DNA of 64,000 bases, taken from NCBI RefSeq assembly GCF_000286835.2, contig NZ_AJYD02000038.1:335400-399399 (forward strand). The letters run 5' to 3'. This stretch comes from Enterovibrio norvegicus FF-33 (GTDB lineage Bacteria > Pseudomonadota > Gammaproteobacteria > Enterobacterales > Vibrionaceae). The notes under the pieces are model-generated. The model did not search any database, was not told the origin of the DNA, and saw only the letters and a list, made by a program, of their open reading frames with translations. Position 1 is the first letter of the stretch. Each line of letters begins with the position of its first letter. The position numbers and the translations under genes were made by a program. Below are positions 16,635 to 25,408 of the stretch, piece by piece.

Positions 16635-17561
16635 ATGGACAAGGTTTCGGTTATCACCCCCTCACACAACTGTTTGCCATTTTTACCCAAAGCAATGGAA
16701 AGTGTGCTCAATCAAACGCACAAGAATCTTGAACTGCTGATCATTAATGACAACAGCAGTGACGATACAGAGGAGTACCTCACCACTATTACAGATAGCC
16801 GGATACGCGTATTCCATACCGCAGTTGGCAGTGCGGCCAAAGCACGCAACATCGGGCTTAGGCATGCTAAGGGCGATTACATCGCTTTTCTCGATGCAGA
16901 CGACTATTGGTACCCCGATAAATTGGCACTGCAACTGAACTTACACAAACTCCACCCAGATATCGCGTTAAGTTTCACTAATTACGAACATGTTGATGAA
17001 GAGCTTCAGCCGATTGTCGATTGCTTTGCTTACTGGGGCCATTATCAACAGGCAAGTGGCCAAGCCTTTCGGATTGACAGAGCGCTTGAGACGATTCTTA
17101 TCAATAACATCATTGGTACATCAACCGTGATACTGAATCGCCACCAACTTGCACACCCCATTTGGTTTGATGACTCATTAAGCTTTGGCGAAGACTGGGA
17201 TCTCTGGCTTCGCATTTGTGAGCAGCACCCTATTGGTGTGCTCAGCTCGGTGCAAACCGCTTACCTGATGCGGCAAAACTCTCTAACCCAAACCCAAAAT
17301 CGCAAACTCGATAATTTGCGACATATAGAGAGGATATTTGACCAATATTGCCGAAAACATCTACACAGTGAGGTTTCGTCTCAAGGGCTTACTAAAGGTA
17401 AAGCTCGCTTGCTTGAAGGCTATGCAGACTATTATCGCAGCAGACATCAGTACGCTAAAGCCATCTGGCTTGGACTAAACTCGCTTCGTCTTGATATGCA
17501 CAAACGCCGTGTTCGCAGTCTGTTGGGTGATTGCAGAAGTGTACTCAAAATTGCTTGGTAA
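16635..17561 (+). CDS. Glycosyltransferase family 2 (GT-A fold)
   Basis: 308 residues. VSVITPSHNCLPFLPKAMES and NDNSSDDTEEYL are the nucleotide-binding start of GT2 enzymes, AKARNIGLRHAKGDYIAF the acceptor loop, and LDADD the metal-binding DxD. GEDWDLWLR near residue 195 carries the catalytic base region. A GGAG site lies before the ATG. It is followed after three bases by the flippase gene, so the two are cotranscribed. Sugar and acceptor cannot be read from sequence. Confidence 0.88.
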   Translation: MDKVSVITPSHNCLPFLPKAMESVLNQTHKNLELLIINDNSSDDTEEYLTTITDSRIRVFHTAVGSAAKARNIGLRHAKGDYIAFLDADDYWYPDKLALQLNLHKLHPDIALSFTNYEHVDEELQPIVDCFAYWGHYQQASGQAFRIDRALETILINNIIGTSTVILNRHQLAHPIWFDDSLSFGEDWDLWLRICEQHPIGVLSSVQTAYLMRQNSLTQTQNRKLDNLRHIERIFDQYCRKHLHSEVSSQGLTKGKARLLEGYADYYRSRHQYAKAIWLGLNSLRLDMHKRRVRSLLGDCRSVLKIAW

Positions 17562-17564
17562 ACC

Positions 17565-19001
17565 GTGATGGCTTGGATGACACAATCTTTCTACTACGCG
17601 ATAGGCATTATCATGATGAAGGGCATTTCATTATTAATGTTGCCCTACCTGACGCATAAGTTATCACTCGTAGAATATGGCTCGTTAGAGTCACTGATCC
17701 TACTGGCAGATATCGGCACGATTCTATTCAGTTTTGGAATTGTCGATGCGATGTACCGCTATGTAGGAACTTCAGAAGGAAAGCGGCGCCAGCAGTTAGT
17801 CTCAAACTGTTTCACTCTCAGTGTCATCATTTGTTTTATTGGTAGTGGGGTAATCCTCTTAGTGACGCCATGGCTGCTCACTTTAATGCCAGTCGAGTTT
17901 GCTTGGTATCAAATCGCTTTGTTACTGATCCCTACTATGCTCGATGGCGTGATCGCCATACCGCTAACCTTGATGCGAATGAATGCTCTGGCCAAGCGCT
18001 TCTGCTATCTCAATGTAATCAAAGCTTTTGTGCAAGCCACTCTCACCGTCGTCCTGCTCGAGCTAGGATATGGGCTAGACGCCGTACTGATCTCAGGGGC
18101 CATTTCAAGTCTGCTTTTAACGCTCTGCCTTGTTGGATATCAACGAGGACAAATGGGAAAAATTGGTCACCTTGCAGATTCCAAACAACTCCTTTCTTTT
18201 GGCGTTCCCGTGCTGATTGGGGCAGTCTCAATCTATCTCGTCCAAGGCGCAGATCGCTGGTTCCTTGCCCATGGTGTCGGTATCGAAGAGTTAGCTGTTT
18301 ATGCGGTTGCAACCAAGTTCACGCTGATTTTGGGCTTGCTGATGCAACCCTACGCACTATGGTGGTTCCCTACCCGAATCCCCATGTTGCAGAACCCAGA
18401 TGGCAAACAACAATGTGCGGATAAGGCAATACTTGGCACTAATCTCGGTATTATGCTTGGGACCTTGCTCATCCTCACGGCGCCAATGGCAATTCAGTGG
18501 CTACTACCCGAAGTCTACGCCGATGCGAGTGTCGTTCTCGTATTCCTATTGTTGATAGCTATGATCAAAAATGCTGGTGATTACATGAATCTAGGCTGCT
18601 ATTGTGGCGATTCCAGCCAAGCTCAAATGTGGATTCAGGCAGGGTGCGCGCTGTTTGCACTCATCGGATACAGCGTGCTCACTCCACAATGGGGTGTTTT
18701 GGGAATTGTCGCTGTGCTCTTTAGCGCCCATTCACTTCGCCTCATATTTTTCTATGTGATCAGTCAGCGAAAACAACCCCTCCCTTACCGACACGTCAAA
18801 TGGCTTGCCTGTCTTGGAGTTTCGGGGCTTATGCTCACGCTGAACAGCATTTTGAATCAATGGCTATATCATCTTCCTACTATTGTCTTAACGCTACCGG
18901 TTGCCCTGATGACCTTGGTGTTTTACCTCAAACTCAATATCATCGACATACCGGTGACATTGCTGGTTAAATTGCGGTTAAAACGAAATCCGGCTCATTA
19001 A
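17565..19001 (+). CDS. Polysaccharide flippase (Wzx/MATE-like, MOP superfamily)
   Basis: 478 residues with about 12-14 hydrophobic helices. The start WMTQSFYYAIGIIMMKGISLLMLPYLTHKLS matches, in parts, the conserved N-terminus of oligosaccharide flippases, which move lipid-linked glycans across the inner membrane. The frame opens with GTG ATG; either could be used. No polymerase (Wzy) or chain-length gene accompanies it in the window. Confidence 0.82.
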   Translation: MMAWMTQSFYYAIGIIMMKGISLLMLPYLTHKLSLVEYGSLESLILLADIGTILFSFGIVDAMYRYVGTSEGKRRQQLVSNCFTLSVIICFIGSGVILLVTPWLLTLMPVEFAWYQIALLLIPTMLDGVIAIPLTLMRMNALAKRFCYLNVIKAFVQATLTVVLLELGYGLDAVLISGAISSLLLTLCLVGYQRGQMGKIGHLADSKQLLSFGVPVLIGAVSIYLVQGADRWFLAHGVGIEELAVYAVATKFTLILGLLMQPYALWWFPTRIPMLQNPDGKQQCADKAILGTNLGIMLGTLLILTAPMAIQWLLPEVYADASVVLVFLLLIAMIKNAGDYMNLGCYCGDSSQAQMWIQAGCALFALIGYSVLTPQWGVLGIVAVLFSAHSLRLIFFYVISQRKQPLPYRHVKWLACLGVSGLMLTLNSILNQWLYHLPTIVLTLPVALMTLVFYLKLNIIDIPVTLLVKLRLKRNPAH

Positions 19002-19160
19002 AATACACTTTGGCGACCATAGAGCACTCAGTGGAGCTCTAAAATGACTCCGCGCGTACTAACAGAGATAAGGCGTTTCGTCAGTAAAGAACAGCAACGT
19101 CAAATTAGAAAACTGAGTTGATCGGATTGCAGATTTGCAAAAACAGAATGGCATTGAACG

Positions 19161-19181
19161 AAAGGGCACACAGGGCCCTTT
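19161..19181. terminator. Hairpin between flippase and amidotransferase genes
   Basis: AAAGGGC and GCCCTTT form a 7-bp stem around a seven-base loop. The flanks are only mildly T-rich, so terminator activity is uncertain. Confidence 0.4.
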
Positions 19182-19258
19182 GTCCTGTTCATGATCACCG
19201 TGTCACCGGATAAGGTCATGACCATAGCTAATATTCAAGCGGTGCTATCATGCGTTTC

Positions 19259-20032
19259 CTATGCGATGTGAAATTCTGTCACTGTCACTTGCTCACCAAC
19301 CATTTCAACAAAACTTTGAGCTGGAATACTTTTCCACTCATGTCTGTCTAGCTCAAACGGCTCAGATGCAAGTACAACACCGCTGTCGACACTTTTATAA
19401 AACATGGTTGGTGGCGTACCGAACGAGGCGTAACGCAAAGCCCAGTATTGATGACCATCGCTGATACACAATGCCGCCTTGAAAGGCTGATCATTAATGC
19501 CCTTATTGCCCATCTCTACTTCAATCATGCTAATCACTCGTCTTAATGCCAATTTGGGGTTTTGATCTAACCCGTGCTGCATTAAAAGGAGGAATATCAG
19601 CTCGCTATCTGTTGTACCTTTACGCTTTAAATAACAAGGCTCATCGAGCTGTCGCTCAAGTTGATAACGAACTCTTTCGAACTCTGGGATTTGCCCATTG
19701 TGCATAAAGAGCCAATTTTTAACGTTGAACGGATGGCAATTCTCTCGAGATGTGTTTGCACCTGTTGATGCCCTCACATGTGCCATGAAGCGATGAGATT
19801 TAGTATGTTGGGCGAGAGAACGTAGGTTGGCATCAGACCAAGCAGGTAACACTTCACGATACAACGCAGGCGTCGGCTTTTCACCATACCAGGCCGCACC
19901 AAAACCGTCAGCGTTGACCGCCGTCACTGCTTTCGACGCTTCCATGCTCTGCATCACCAATGAATGGTTAGGCTGATGTAGCATTTCATCCAGAAAACAC
20001 GGTTTACCTTGGTACGCCAGCCATCTACACAC
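19259..20032 (-). CDS. Class II glutamine amidotransferase (YafJ-like)
   Basis: 257 residues starting MCRWLAYQG: Cys2, exposed after removal of the initiator Met, is the N-terminal nucleophile of class II amidotransferases. HVRAST, NCHPF, FMHNGQI and TDSELIFLL are the glutamine-binding and oxyanion motifs. There is no synthetase domain, as in YafJ and EgtC; the acceptor of the released ammonia or glutamyl group is unknown. The gene stands alone. Confidence 0.85.
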   Translation of the reverse strand: MCRWLAYQGKPCFLDEMLHQPNHSLVMQSMEASKAVTAVNADGFGAAWYGEKPTPALYREVLPAWSDANLRSLAQHTKSHRFMAHVRASTGANTSRENCHPFNVKNWLFMHNGQIPEFERVRYQLERQLDEPCYLKRKGTTDSELIFLLLMQHGLDQNPKLALRRVISMIEVEMGNKGINDQPFKAALCISDGHQYWALRYASFGTPPTMFYKSVDSGVVLASEPFELDRHEWKSIPAQSFVEMVGEQVTVTEFHIA

Positions 20033-20137
20033 GACAATTACTCCTTGATTATCATATCAGTAGTATGACGCAATCTCGGTTTATTGCAGTGCGACGTGCC
20101 ACAGAACATTGACGTGCCGTAGATTTCTCAATAGCCG

Positions 20138-21328
20138 CTACCCTGGGTGCCCGTCTACGCGCGCCTTAATCAGCATCGGACCGAAACAAACAACAAAGCC
20201 ACCAAAAGCCATACTCCAACCTATTCCCGCGATAACGACCCATGTTTGCAAATGTTCGGGCCAGACTATTGGTCCCAACACTCGCACCAGCGTCGCCAAT
20301 ACCAATGAAAAATACGCAAAGCTAAATGATGGGCCTTGATAAATCGCCCTGCCAGTATGTCCCATACTCACACGAGCAATCATTGCCAGAACAACACCAG
20401 CCAATGTGCCCATCGCAAAAAGGTGAATCAATGAATGTGAAATCCATGCATTACCGATATACAACGCTTTCGCAATCAAGCCGACAGGCAGCGCAAGATA
20501 AAACAGGTGCAATGACCAAACGAGAGGCTCACCGAATGATCGGACTCCTTGCCAACGGTATAAACGAATACACTGAGCGATACCCGCGACCCATAGTAAC
20601 GACGCGTTGAACCACGTTGGCACCAAAGGGAAAAATGAGATAACAGCAAGCATCACAAGAGGAAGTATGGCCAACATCTCGAGCCATAATATGGGCTTGG
20701 GTGCTTCAAGCTGGAAACGCTTGGCGGTGAAAAACGGTATCACTCGCCCCCCCATGATGGAGATAAGAATCATGAACCACCACAACATCGCCTGCCACAG
20801 CGCATTAGCGGAAAAGGGTGGCATGCCCTTTACAGTGGCATAACTCGCCAAATTCGCACTGATTGCCACCAGCAACATCGGAATAAAAAACAGATTTCGC
20901 CAGCGTTTAGTGATCACCACTCGATAACCGATCTCCCACCCTGTCAGCACAAGAAATGACGTATCAACTAATGCGATGATAGATAAAGGCGTGTCCGTCC
21001 AAAACAGAACCCTCGCTGCAATCCACAGCATCACAATAAAGGCCAGCCGCCCACCGGAGGTGCCTTTCACACCCGTCCACGTCTGCACAGCGGTCATGAG
21101 AAATCCCGCGACAACAGCCATCGCAACACCAAACAACATTTCATGGGCATGCCACCAGATCGCAGGCACGTTAAGCGGCGATTGGCTTCCAGAGGTAAAC
21201 AACCATACCCAAGTGCAGATCGAAAAAACGGCATAAATACCCGCCAGCAGAAAGAGCGGCCTAAAGCCAAGACGAAGTATGGGCGGGATTCTCTCTTCTT
21301 TTTCTTTATCAACAATATTGATCATCAT
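20138..21328 (-). CDS. nnrS: NnrS family membrane haem protein (nitric oxide response)
   Basis: About 396 residues and 12 hydrophobic helices. LRLGFRPLFLLAG, IWWHAHEMLFGVAMAVVAGF and GRVIPFFTAKRF are the NnrS signatures, with the histidines of WHAHE as likely haem or copper ligands. NnrS proteins relieve nitrosative stress and, in vibrios, belong to the NsrR regulon. The ATG at 21328 is preferred over the GTG at 21334 because AGG lies five bases before it. A seven-G run (seven C on the plus strand, 20747-20753) lies within the gene. The putative NsrR operator is 27-50 bases upstream. Confidence 0.9.
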   Translation of the reverse strand: MMINIVDKEKEERIPPILRLGFRPLFLLAGIYAVFSICTWVWLFTSGSQSPLNVPAIWWHAHEMLFGVAMAVVAGFLMTAVQTWTGVKGTSGGRLAFIVMLWIAARVLFWTDTPLSIIALVDTSFLVLTGWEIGYRVVITKRWRNLFFIPMLLVAISANLASYATVKGMPPFSANALWQAMLWWFMILISIMGGRVIPFFTAKRFQLEAPKPILWLEMLAILPLVMLAVISFFPLVPTWFNASLLWVAGIAQCIRLYRWQGVRSFGEPLVWSLHLFYLALPVGLIAKALYIGNAWISHSLIHLFAMGTLAGVVLAMIARVSMGHTGRAIYQGPSFSFAYFSLVLATLVRVLGPIVWPEHLQTWVVIAGIGWSMAFGGFVVCFGPMLIKARVDGHPG

Positions 21329-21354
21329 GGGCACCTAGGAAGTATTGAAACTAT

Positions 21355-21378
21355 AACATGTATAATATTTACATGTTT
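21355..21378 (-). promoter_or_regulatory. NsrR-like operator upstream of nnrS
   Basis: AACATGTATAATATTTACATGTTT is an inverted repeat (ACATGTA and TACATGT arms) with the AT-rich centre and arm spacing of gamma-proteobacterial NsrR sites. It sits where the nnrS promoter should be. NsrR is a nitric-oxide-sensing Fe-S repressor; regulation is inferred from the site and the known regulon. Confidence 0.65.
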
Positions 21379-21477
21379 AAGGCTAATTAGAAAGAAGAGG
21401 CTGCAATTCGAGTACAAATCATTTCGACGAGAAGATTTCGGTGGGAAGATATATCTCGCTAATAGTCTGAATAAAAA

Positions 21478-21503
21478 GAAAAGCCAGCATTCGCTGGCTT
21501 TTT
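21478..21503 (-). terminator. Terminator of the ABC importer operon
   Basis: AAAAGCCAGC, loop ATTC, GCTGGCTTTTT; read on the minus strand it ends with a T-rich tract. It lies 15 bases after the last permease gene. Confidence 0.85.
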
Positions 21504-21517
21504 ATTGAGTTTGAAAA

Positions 21518-22462
21518 TCAGTTACCCGATTTAGGATCGAGCGCGTCTTGCAACGCATCACCGAGGAAGTTAAACGCCATCACGGTCACCAAAATGGCGA
21601 TACCGGGATAGATCGCCAACCCTGGAGATTGCCAGATGACTTCTTGCGCATTTTGCAGCATGTTGCCCCATGAAGGCATCGGCGGTTGAATGCCTAGACC
21701 TAAAAATGACAACGCACTTTCCAGCAAAATTACGCCACCCAGCGCCATGGTGGTTGCGATGATCACGGGCGACAACACATTCGGCAATACATGACGACGA
21801 ATGATCCGCCAAGGCGAAGCGCCATAACCGACAGCCGCTTTCACATAGTCACGCTCTCGTAATGACAACGTACCAGAGCGCACCAAACGCGCTGTCGTTG
21901 GCCAGCCAAACAAGGCGACAATCACAATGATGCGAATGAAGCTAGCGTTCTCACCTTGCGCCCAGCTTTCAGGCAGACCCAGTTTACTTAGGTCGACCGC
22001 CGCCATCACGATCATCAAAGGTAATGTCGGCAGCGACAGCGTGAAATCAGCAATACGCATTAGTACAGCGTCAAGCTTACCGCCAAAGTAACCCGCAAAG
22101 ACGCCAACTAAGGTGCCTAGTATTGCCGTCATCAAGGCTGCAACCGCACCGACTGATAGCGACACTTGACCGCCATAGAGTAAACGGAGGAATACATCTC
22201 GACCTAGCTCATCGGCGCCCAACCAGTGAGCATCACTCGCAGGCTCAAACCGCGCAAAGAAATCCACTTCAAATGGGTCGTGTCCAAACCAACTCGCAAG
22301 CAGTGGTGCGCTAAAGCAAAGTATCGCAAACAGTATGATAAATACCGCACTCACCAAGCCGGCTTTGTGTTGACAGAACCGGTGCCACACAAGTACCCAT
22401 GGCGAAGAAGCTTGGCGCTTCGGTGCTGCAACGGGAGCAGCATTGGAAACATGTTGTGTCAT
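21518..22462 (-). CDS. Peptide-type ABC importer, permease 2 (DppC/OppC-like)
   Basis: 314 residues. A cytoplasmic N-terminus precedes TM1, then HWLGADELGRDVFLRLLYGG, read in parts, the DppC hallmark, and the EAA loop YVKAAVGYGASPWRIIRRHVLPN, likewise in parts, that docks onto the ATPases. About six helices. It overlaps the upstream permease by four bases (ATGA), so translation is coupled. It is the last gene of the operon. Confidence 0.9.
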   Translation of the reverse strand: MTQHVSNAAPVAAPKRQASSPWVLVWHRFCQHKAGLVSAVFIILFAILCFSAPLLASWFGHDPFEVDFFARFEPASDAHWLGADELGRDVFLRLLYGGQVSLSVGAVAALMTAILGTLVGVFAGYFGGKLDAVLMRIADFTLSLPTLPLMIVMAAVDLSKLGLPESWAQGENASFIRIIVIVALFGWPTTARLVRSGTLSLRERDYVKAAVGYGASPWRIIRRHVLPNVLSPVIIATTMALGGVILLESALSFLGLGIQPPMPSWGNMLQNAQEVIWQSPGLAIYPGIAILVTVMAFNFLGDALQDALDPKSGN

Positions 22463-23427
22463 GCGGATGCCCCTTTTGTCAGACTGATTCGTGGGTCAAG
22501 TTTTGCATAGGCAATATCTGCAAGCAGGTTACCCAATAGCGCAGTAAAAGTGATCACCATGAGTCCCAACAGAGCAAGGTTATAGTCATTCCCCATGATG
22601 GCATCGAAGATCAGCTTACCCATACCCGGCCACGCAAACACGGTTTCCGTGATCAATGCACCAGACAGTAAGAAGCCAATGTCCAACGCAATAATGGTCA
22701 CTAAAGGGATCATCGCATTACGCAATGCGTGGTGAAAAATCACACGGGTTTTTGACGCCCCTTTCGCAATCGCTGTTCGAATGTAATCCTGACGCATGAC
22801 TTCTAGCATGGTGCCGCGAACATAGCGGGAATGACTCGCCACATTCAAAACAGTCAGCGATATTACTGGAAGGATAAGGTGTTGCAGTTCCACCCAAAAA
22901 CCACCCCCTTCGGCCTCACCCGTGCCACCAGCTGGCAGCCAGCCAAGTGTGACTGAGAAGACAAGAATTAGCATTAGCGCTAGCCAAAACGCAGGTGTTG
23001 AGAAACCCACAAAGGCACCAAAGCTGATCACGTAATCCACCCAAGTACGATGTTTCAATGCAGCAATCACCCCAACAGGAATAGCGATCAGCAGTGAAAG
23101 CAAAGTCGCAATGCCCACCAGCTTTACCGTATTCCACACAGCCGGAATCAACACGTCTTCCGCAGGTTGGTAATACAGACGCGAATAACCAAAGTCACCC
23201 TGAACGGCGGCAGATAGCCAGTGCCAGTAACGTTCAATCAACGGTTGGTCTAATCCCTGAAGGGCTTTGAGTCTTGCGACATCTGCTGCTGTCATTGTCG
23301 GATCTGACGTTGCCATCAAATCAATCGGGTCTCCGGGCATGAGACCAATCAGCGCGTAAGAAACAAATGAAACTAAAAACAGGACAAACATGCTCTGTAG
23401 TGTGCGGCCAATAATGAAACGCGTCAT
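22459..23427 (-). CDS. Peptide-type ABC importer, permease 1 (DppB/OppB-like)
   Basis: 322 residues. GLMPGDPIDLMATSDPTMT after TM1 is typical of DppB/OppB periplasmic loops, and DYIRTAIAKGASKTRVIFHHALRNA, read in parts, is the EAA coupling loop. It overlaps both neighbours' frames by four bases on each side. Together with the second permease it forms the membrane channel of the importer. Confidence 0.9.
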   Translation of the reverse strand: MTRFIIGRTLQSMFVLFLVSFVSYALIGLMPGDPIDLMATSDPTMTAADVARLKALQGLDQPLIERYWHWLSAAVQGDFGYSRLYYQPAEDVLIPAVWNTVKLVGIATLLSLLIAIPVGVIAALKHRTWVDYVISFGAFVGFSTPAFWLALMLILVFSVTLGWLPAGGTGEAEGGGFWVELQHLILPVISLTVLNVASHSRYVRGTMLEVMRQDYIRTAIAKGASKTRVIFHHALRNAMIPLVTIIALDIGFLLSGALITETVFAWPGMGKLIFDAIMGNDYNLALLGLMVITFTALLGNLLADIAYAKLDPRISLTKGASA

Positions 23428-24440
23428 ACCGTGGCCTCCTTACAATCAAACTTTTTTGCGTCAATCACTTCACTGGGGAAGTGGCAAGCAACAATATGCT
23501 TTTCATCACCGCCATACATCAACGCCTTAGGCGCTTCAGACTGGCATCGATCCGTCGCTTTCGCACAGCGCGGATGAAACGCACAGCCACTGGGCGGGTC
23601 TATCGGGCTTGGCACATCGCCTTGTAACGATAACCCTCGCTTGCGTTTCCCTCGCCCCACCTCAGGTACAGCGGCGAGTAGTGCCTGACTATATGGGTGA
23701 GCAGGGTTAGCAAAAAACGCATCGCGCGGTGCTTGCTCAACAATCTGACCGAGATACATCACAACAATGGTATCGGCGAGATAGTCCACCACGGCCATGT
23801 CATGGCTAATGAAGAAAAAAGACAGGTTTCGTTCGCGCTGTAACTCCGCAAACAAATTCAACACTTGGCTTTGCACCGACACATCGAGTGCCGACAGGGG
23901 TTCATCAGCAATGATCAACGAAGGTTCGAGCACCAAAGCGCGAGCGATACAGATACGCTGACGCTGACCACCGGAAAACTCATGCGGATAGCGATCGAGT
24001 GCGTCTTCACTCAAACCCACAGCGATTAATGCATCAATCACCTTGGCTTTGCGCGAGGCTTTGTCGCCAACGTTATAAACATCAAGCGGCTCCCCCACCA
24101 GTTCAGAAACTGGCATGCGCGGATTCAGTGCAGAGTACGGGTCTTGAAATACTAACCCAAGTTTACGGCGCAACGCTTTAAGCGCCTCGCCTTTCAAGCC
24201 CGCGGTTTTCACACCGGCAAGCTCAACCGTGCCTTCAGCTGGCGCTTCTAGTAATGCGACCATGCGACCTAACGTCGATTTCCCGCAGCCTGATTCGCCA
24301 ACAATCGCTATGGTCTCCCCTTCATTCAATGACAGGGATATCTTGGTCACCGCTTTCAGTTCTTGCGCAGGTTTTCCAAACCAACCTTTTTGACCAATGG
24401 GATAGCGCTGACAGACATTGTCTAGTTTTAATAATGTCAT
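23424..24440 (-). CDS. Peptide-type ABC importer, ATPase 2 (DppF/OppF-like)
   Basis: 338 residues from the ATG at 24440, which has AAGGA eight bases before it; a further upstream in-frame start would overlap the previous gene. Walker [13 protein letters not shown], signature FSGGQRQR, Walker B LIIADEPLSALD and the C-terminal oligopeptide/dipeptide domain with CAFHPRC and a later Cys pair, as in DppF. It energises transport as a heterodimer with the other ATPase. Confidence 0.9.
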   Translation of the reverse strand: MTLLKLDNVCQRYPIGQKGWFGKPAQELKAVTKISLSLNEGETIAIVGESGCGKSTLGRMVALLEAPAEGTVELAGVKTAGLKGEALKALRRKLGLVFQDPYSALNPRMPVSELVGEPLDVYNVGDKASRKAKVIDALIAVGLSEDALDRYPHEFSGGQRQRICIARALVLEPSLIIADEPLSALDVSVQSQVLNLFAELQRERNLSFFFISHDMAVVDYLADTIVVMYLGQIVEQAPRDAFFANPAHPYSQALLAAVPEVGRGKRKRGLSLQGDVPSPIDPPSGCAFHPRCAKATDRCQSEAPKALMYGGDEKHIVACHFPSEVIDAKKFDCKEATV

Positions 24441-24451
24441 AAAGTCCGTCC

Positions 24452-25399
24452 TTATGTATGGTGGCACGCCACCGTGTGAACGGTGTTGAGTTCAACCGAT
24501 TCAGGCATTGCAGACACACAGGTCGGCGTCGCTTTGCTGCATCGATCGGCGAACGGACAACCAGAACCGCGTAAATCGAGCGGGGGCACGGCACCTGGAA
24601 TCGCAGGCAACACATCACGTGCAGCGCCAATTTTTGGCAATGTCGCCAGTAGCCCTTGCGTATAAGGGTGCTGAGGATTAGCGAACAGTTCTTCAGCGGT
24701 TGCTTGCTCAACAATGCGTCCCGCGTACATTACGATGACGCGCTCAGCAAGCTGAGAGACAACACCCAAATTGTGGCTGATGAATTGAACCGCTGTGCCT
24801 GTGGTATCACGAAGCTCTTCCAGCAAATCGAGAACCTGAGCTTGTACCGTGACGTCCAATGCCGTCGTGGGTTCGTCAGCGATAATCAGTTCAGGTTCAC
24901 ATGCCAGCGCCATGGCGATCATGACACGCTGCCGCATCCCACCAGAGAGCTCATGTGGGTAAGCAGTTGCACGTCGAACTGGATCGGGAATGTGCACCCT
25001 TTCGAGCATGTCAATCGCGCGCTCTTTCGCTTCCGCTTTATTGTTACCACGGTGAAGTTCAAACATCTCCGCAATTTGATCCCCGACCGTCACAACAGGG
25101 TTAAGCGCAGTCATGGGTTCTTGAAAGATCATGGCGATACCTTCACCGCGCACTTTCTGCCAATCCGCATCGCTGTTGCTTAGCAGGTTTTCACCACGAA
25201 AGACCACTTCACCACTGGCTTTCATGACGTTTGGTTGCAGCCCCATTAGCGTCAACGCAGCAAGGCTTTTGCCACACCCTGATTCACCGACAACGCCAAG
25301 GATCTCGCCTTTGTTGATATGAAAGCTGATATCGTTAACCGCAGGGTAGCCTTTAAAGGCCACCCGCAGACGACGAACATCAAGTATCTTGTCGTCCAT
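24452..25399 (-). CDS. Peptide-type ABC importer, ATPase 1 (DppD/OppD-like)
   Basis: 315 residues. Walker [14 protein letters not shown], signature LSGGMRQR, Walker [14 protein letters not shown] and the C-terminal CPFADRC motif that in related ATPases binds an Fe-S cluster. It lies ten bases after the binding-protein gene and 11 bases before the second ATPase start, so all five genes form one operon. Confidence 0.9.
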   Translation of the reverse strand: MDDKILDVRRLRVAFKGYPAVNDISFHINKGEILGVVGESGCGKSLAALTLMGLQPNVMKASGEVVFRGENLLSNSDADWQKVRGEGIAMIFQEPMTALNPVVTVGDQIAEMFELHRGNNKAEAKERAIDMLERVHIPDPVRRATAYPHELSGGMRQRVMIAMALACEPELIIADEPTTALDVTVQAQVLDLLEELRDTTGTAVQFISHNLGVVSQLAERVIVMYAGRIVEQATAEELFANPQHPYTQGLLATLPKIGAARDVLPAIPGAVPPLDLRGSGCPFADRCSKATPTCVSAMPESVELNTVHTVACHHT

Positions 25400-25408
25400 G
25401 TACGGCTC

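Noticed and set aside
17870-18424. 184-codon plus-strand frame inside the flippase gene
   Set aside because: It lies in another frame of a gene with clear flippase features; composition is Arg/Cys/Trp rich as typical of shadows.
15209-19001. Glycan trio as a horizontally acquired genomic island
   Set aside because: No integrase, tRNA, direct repeats or marked composition shift at the borders.
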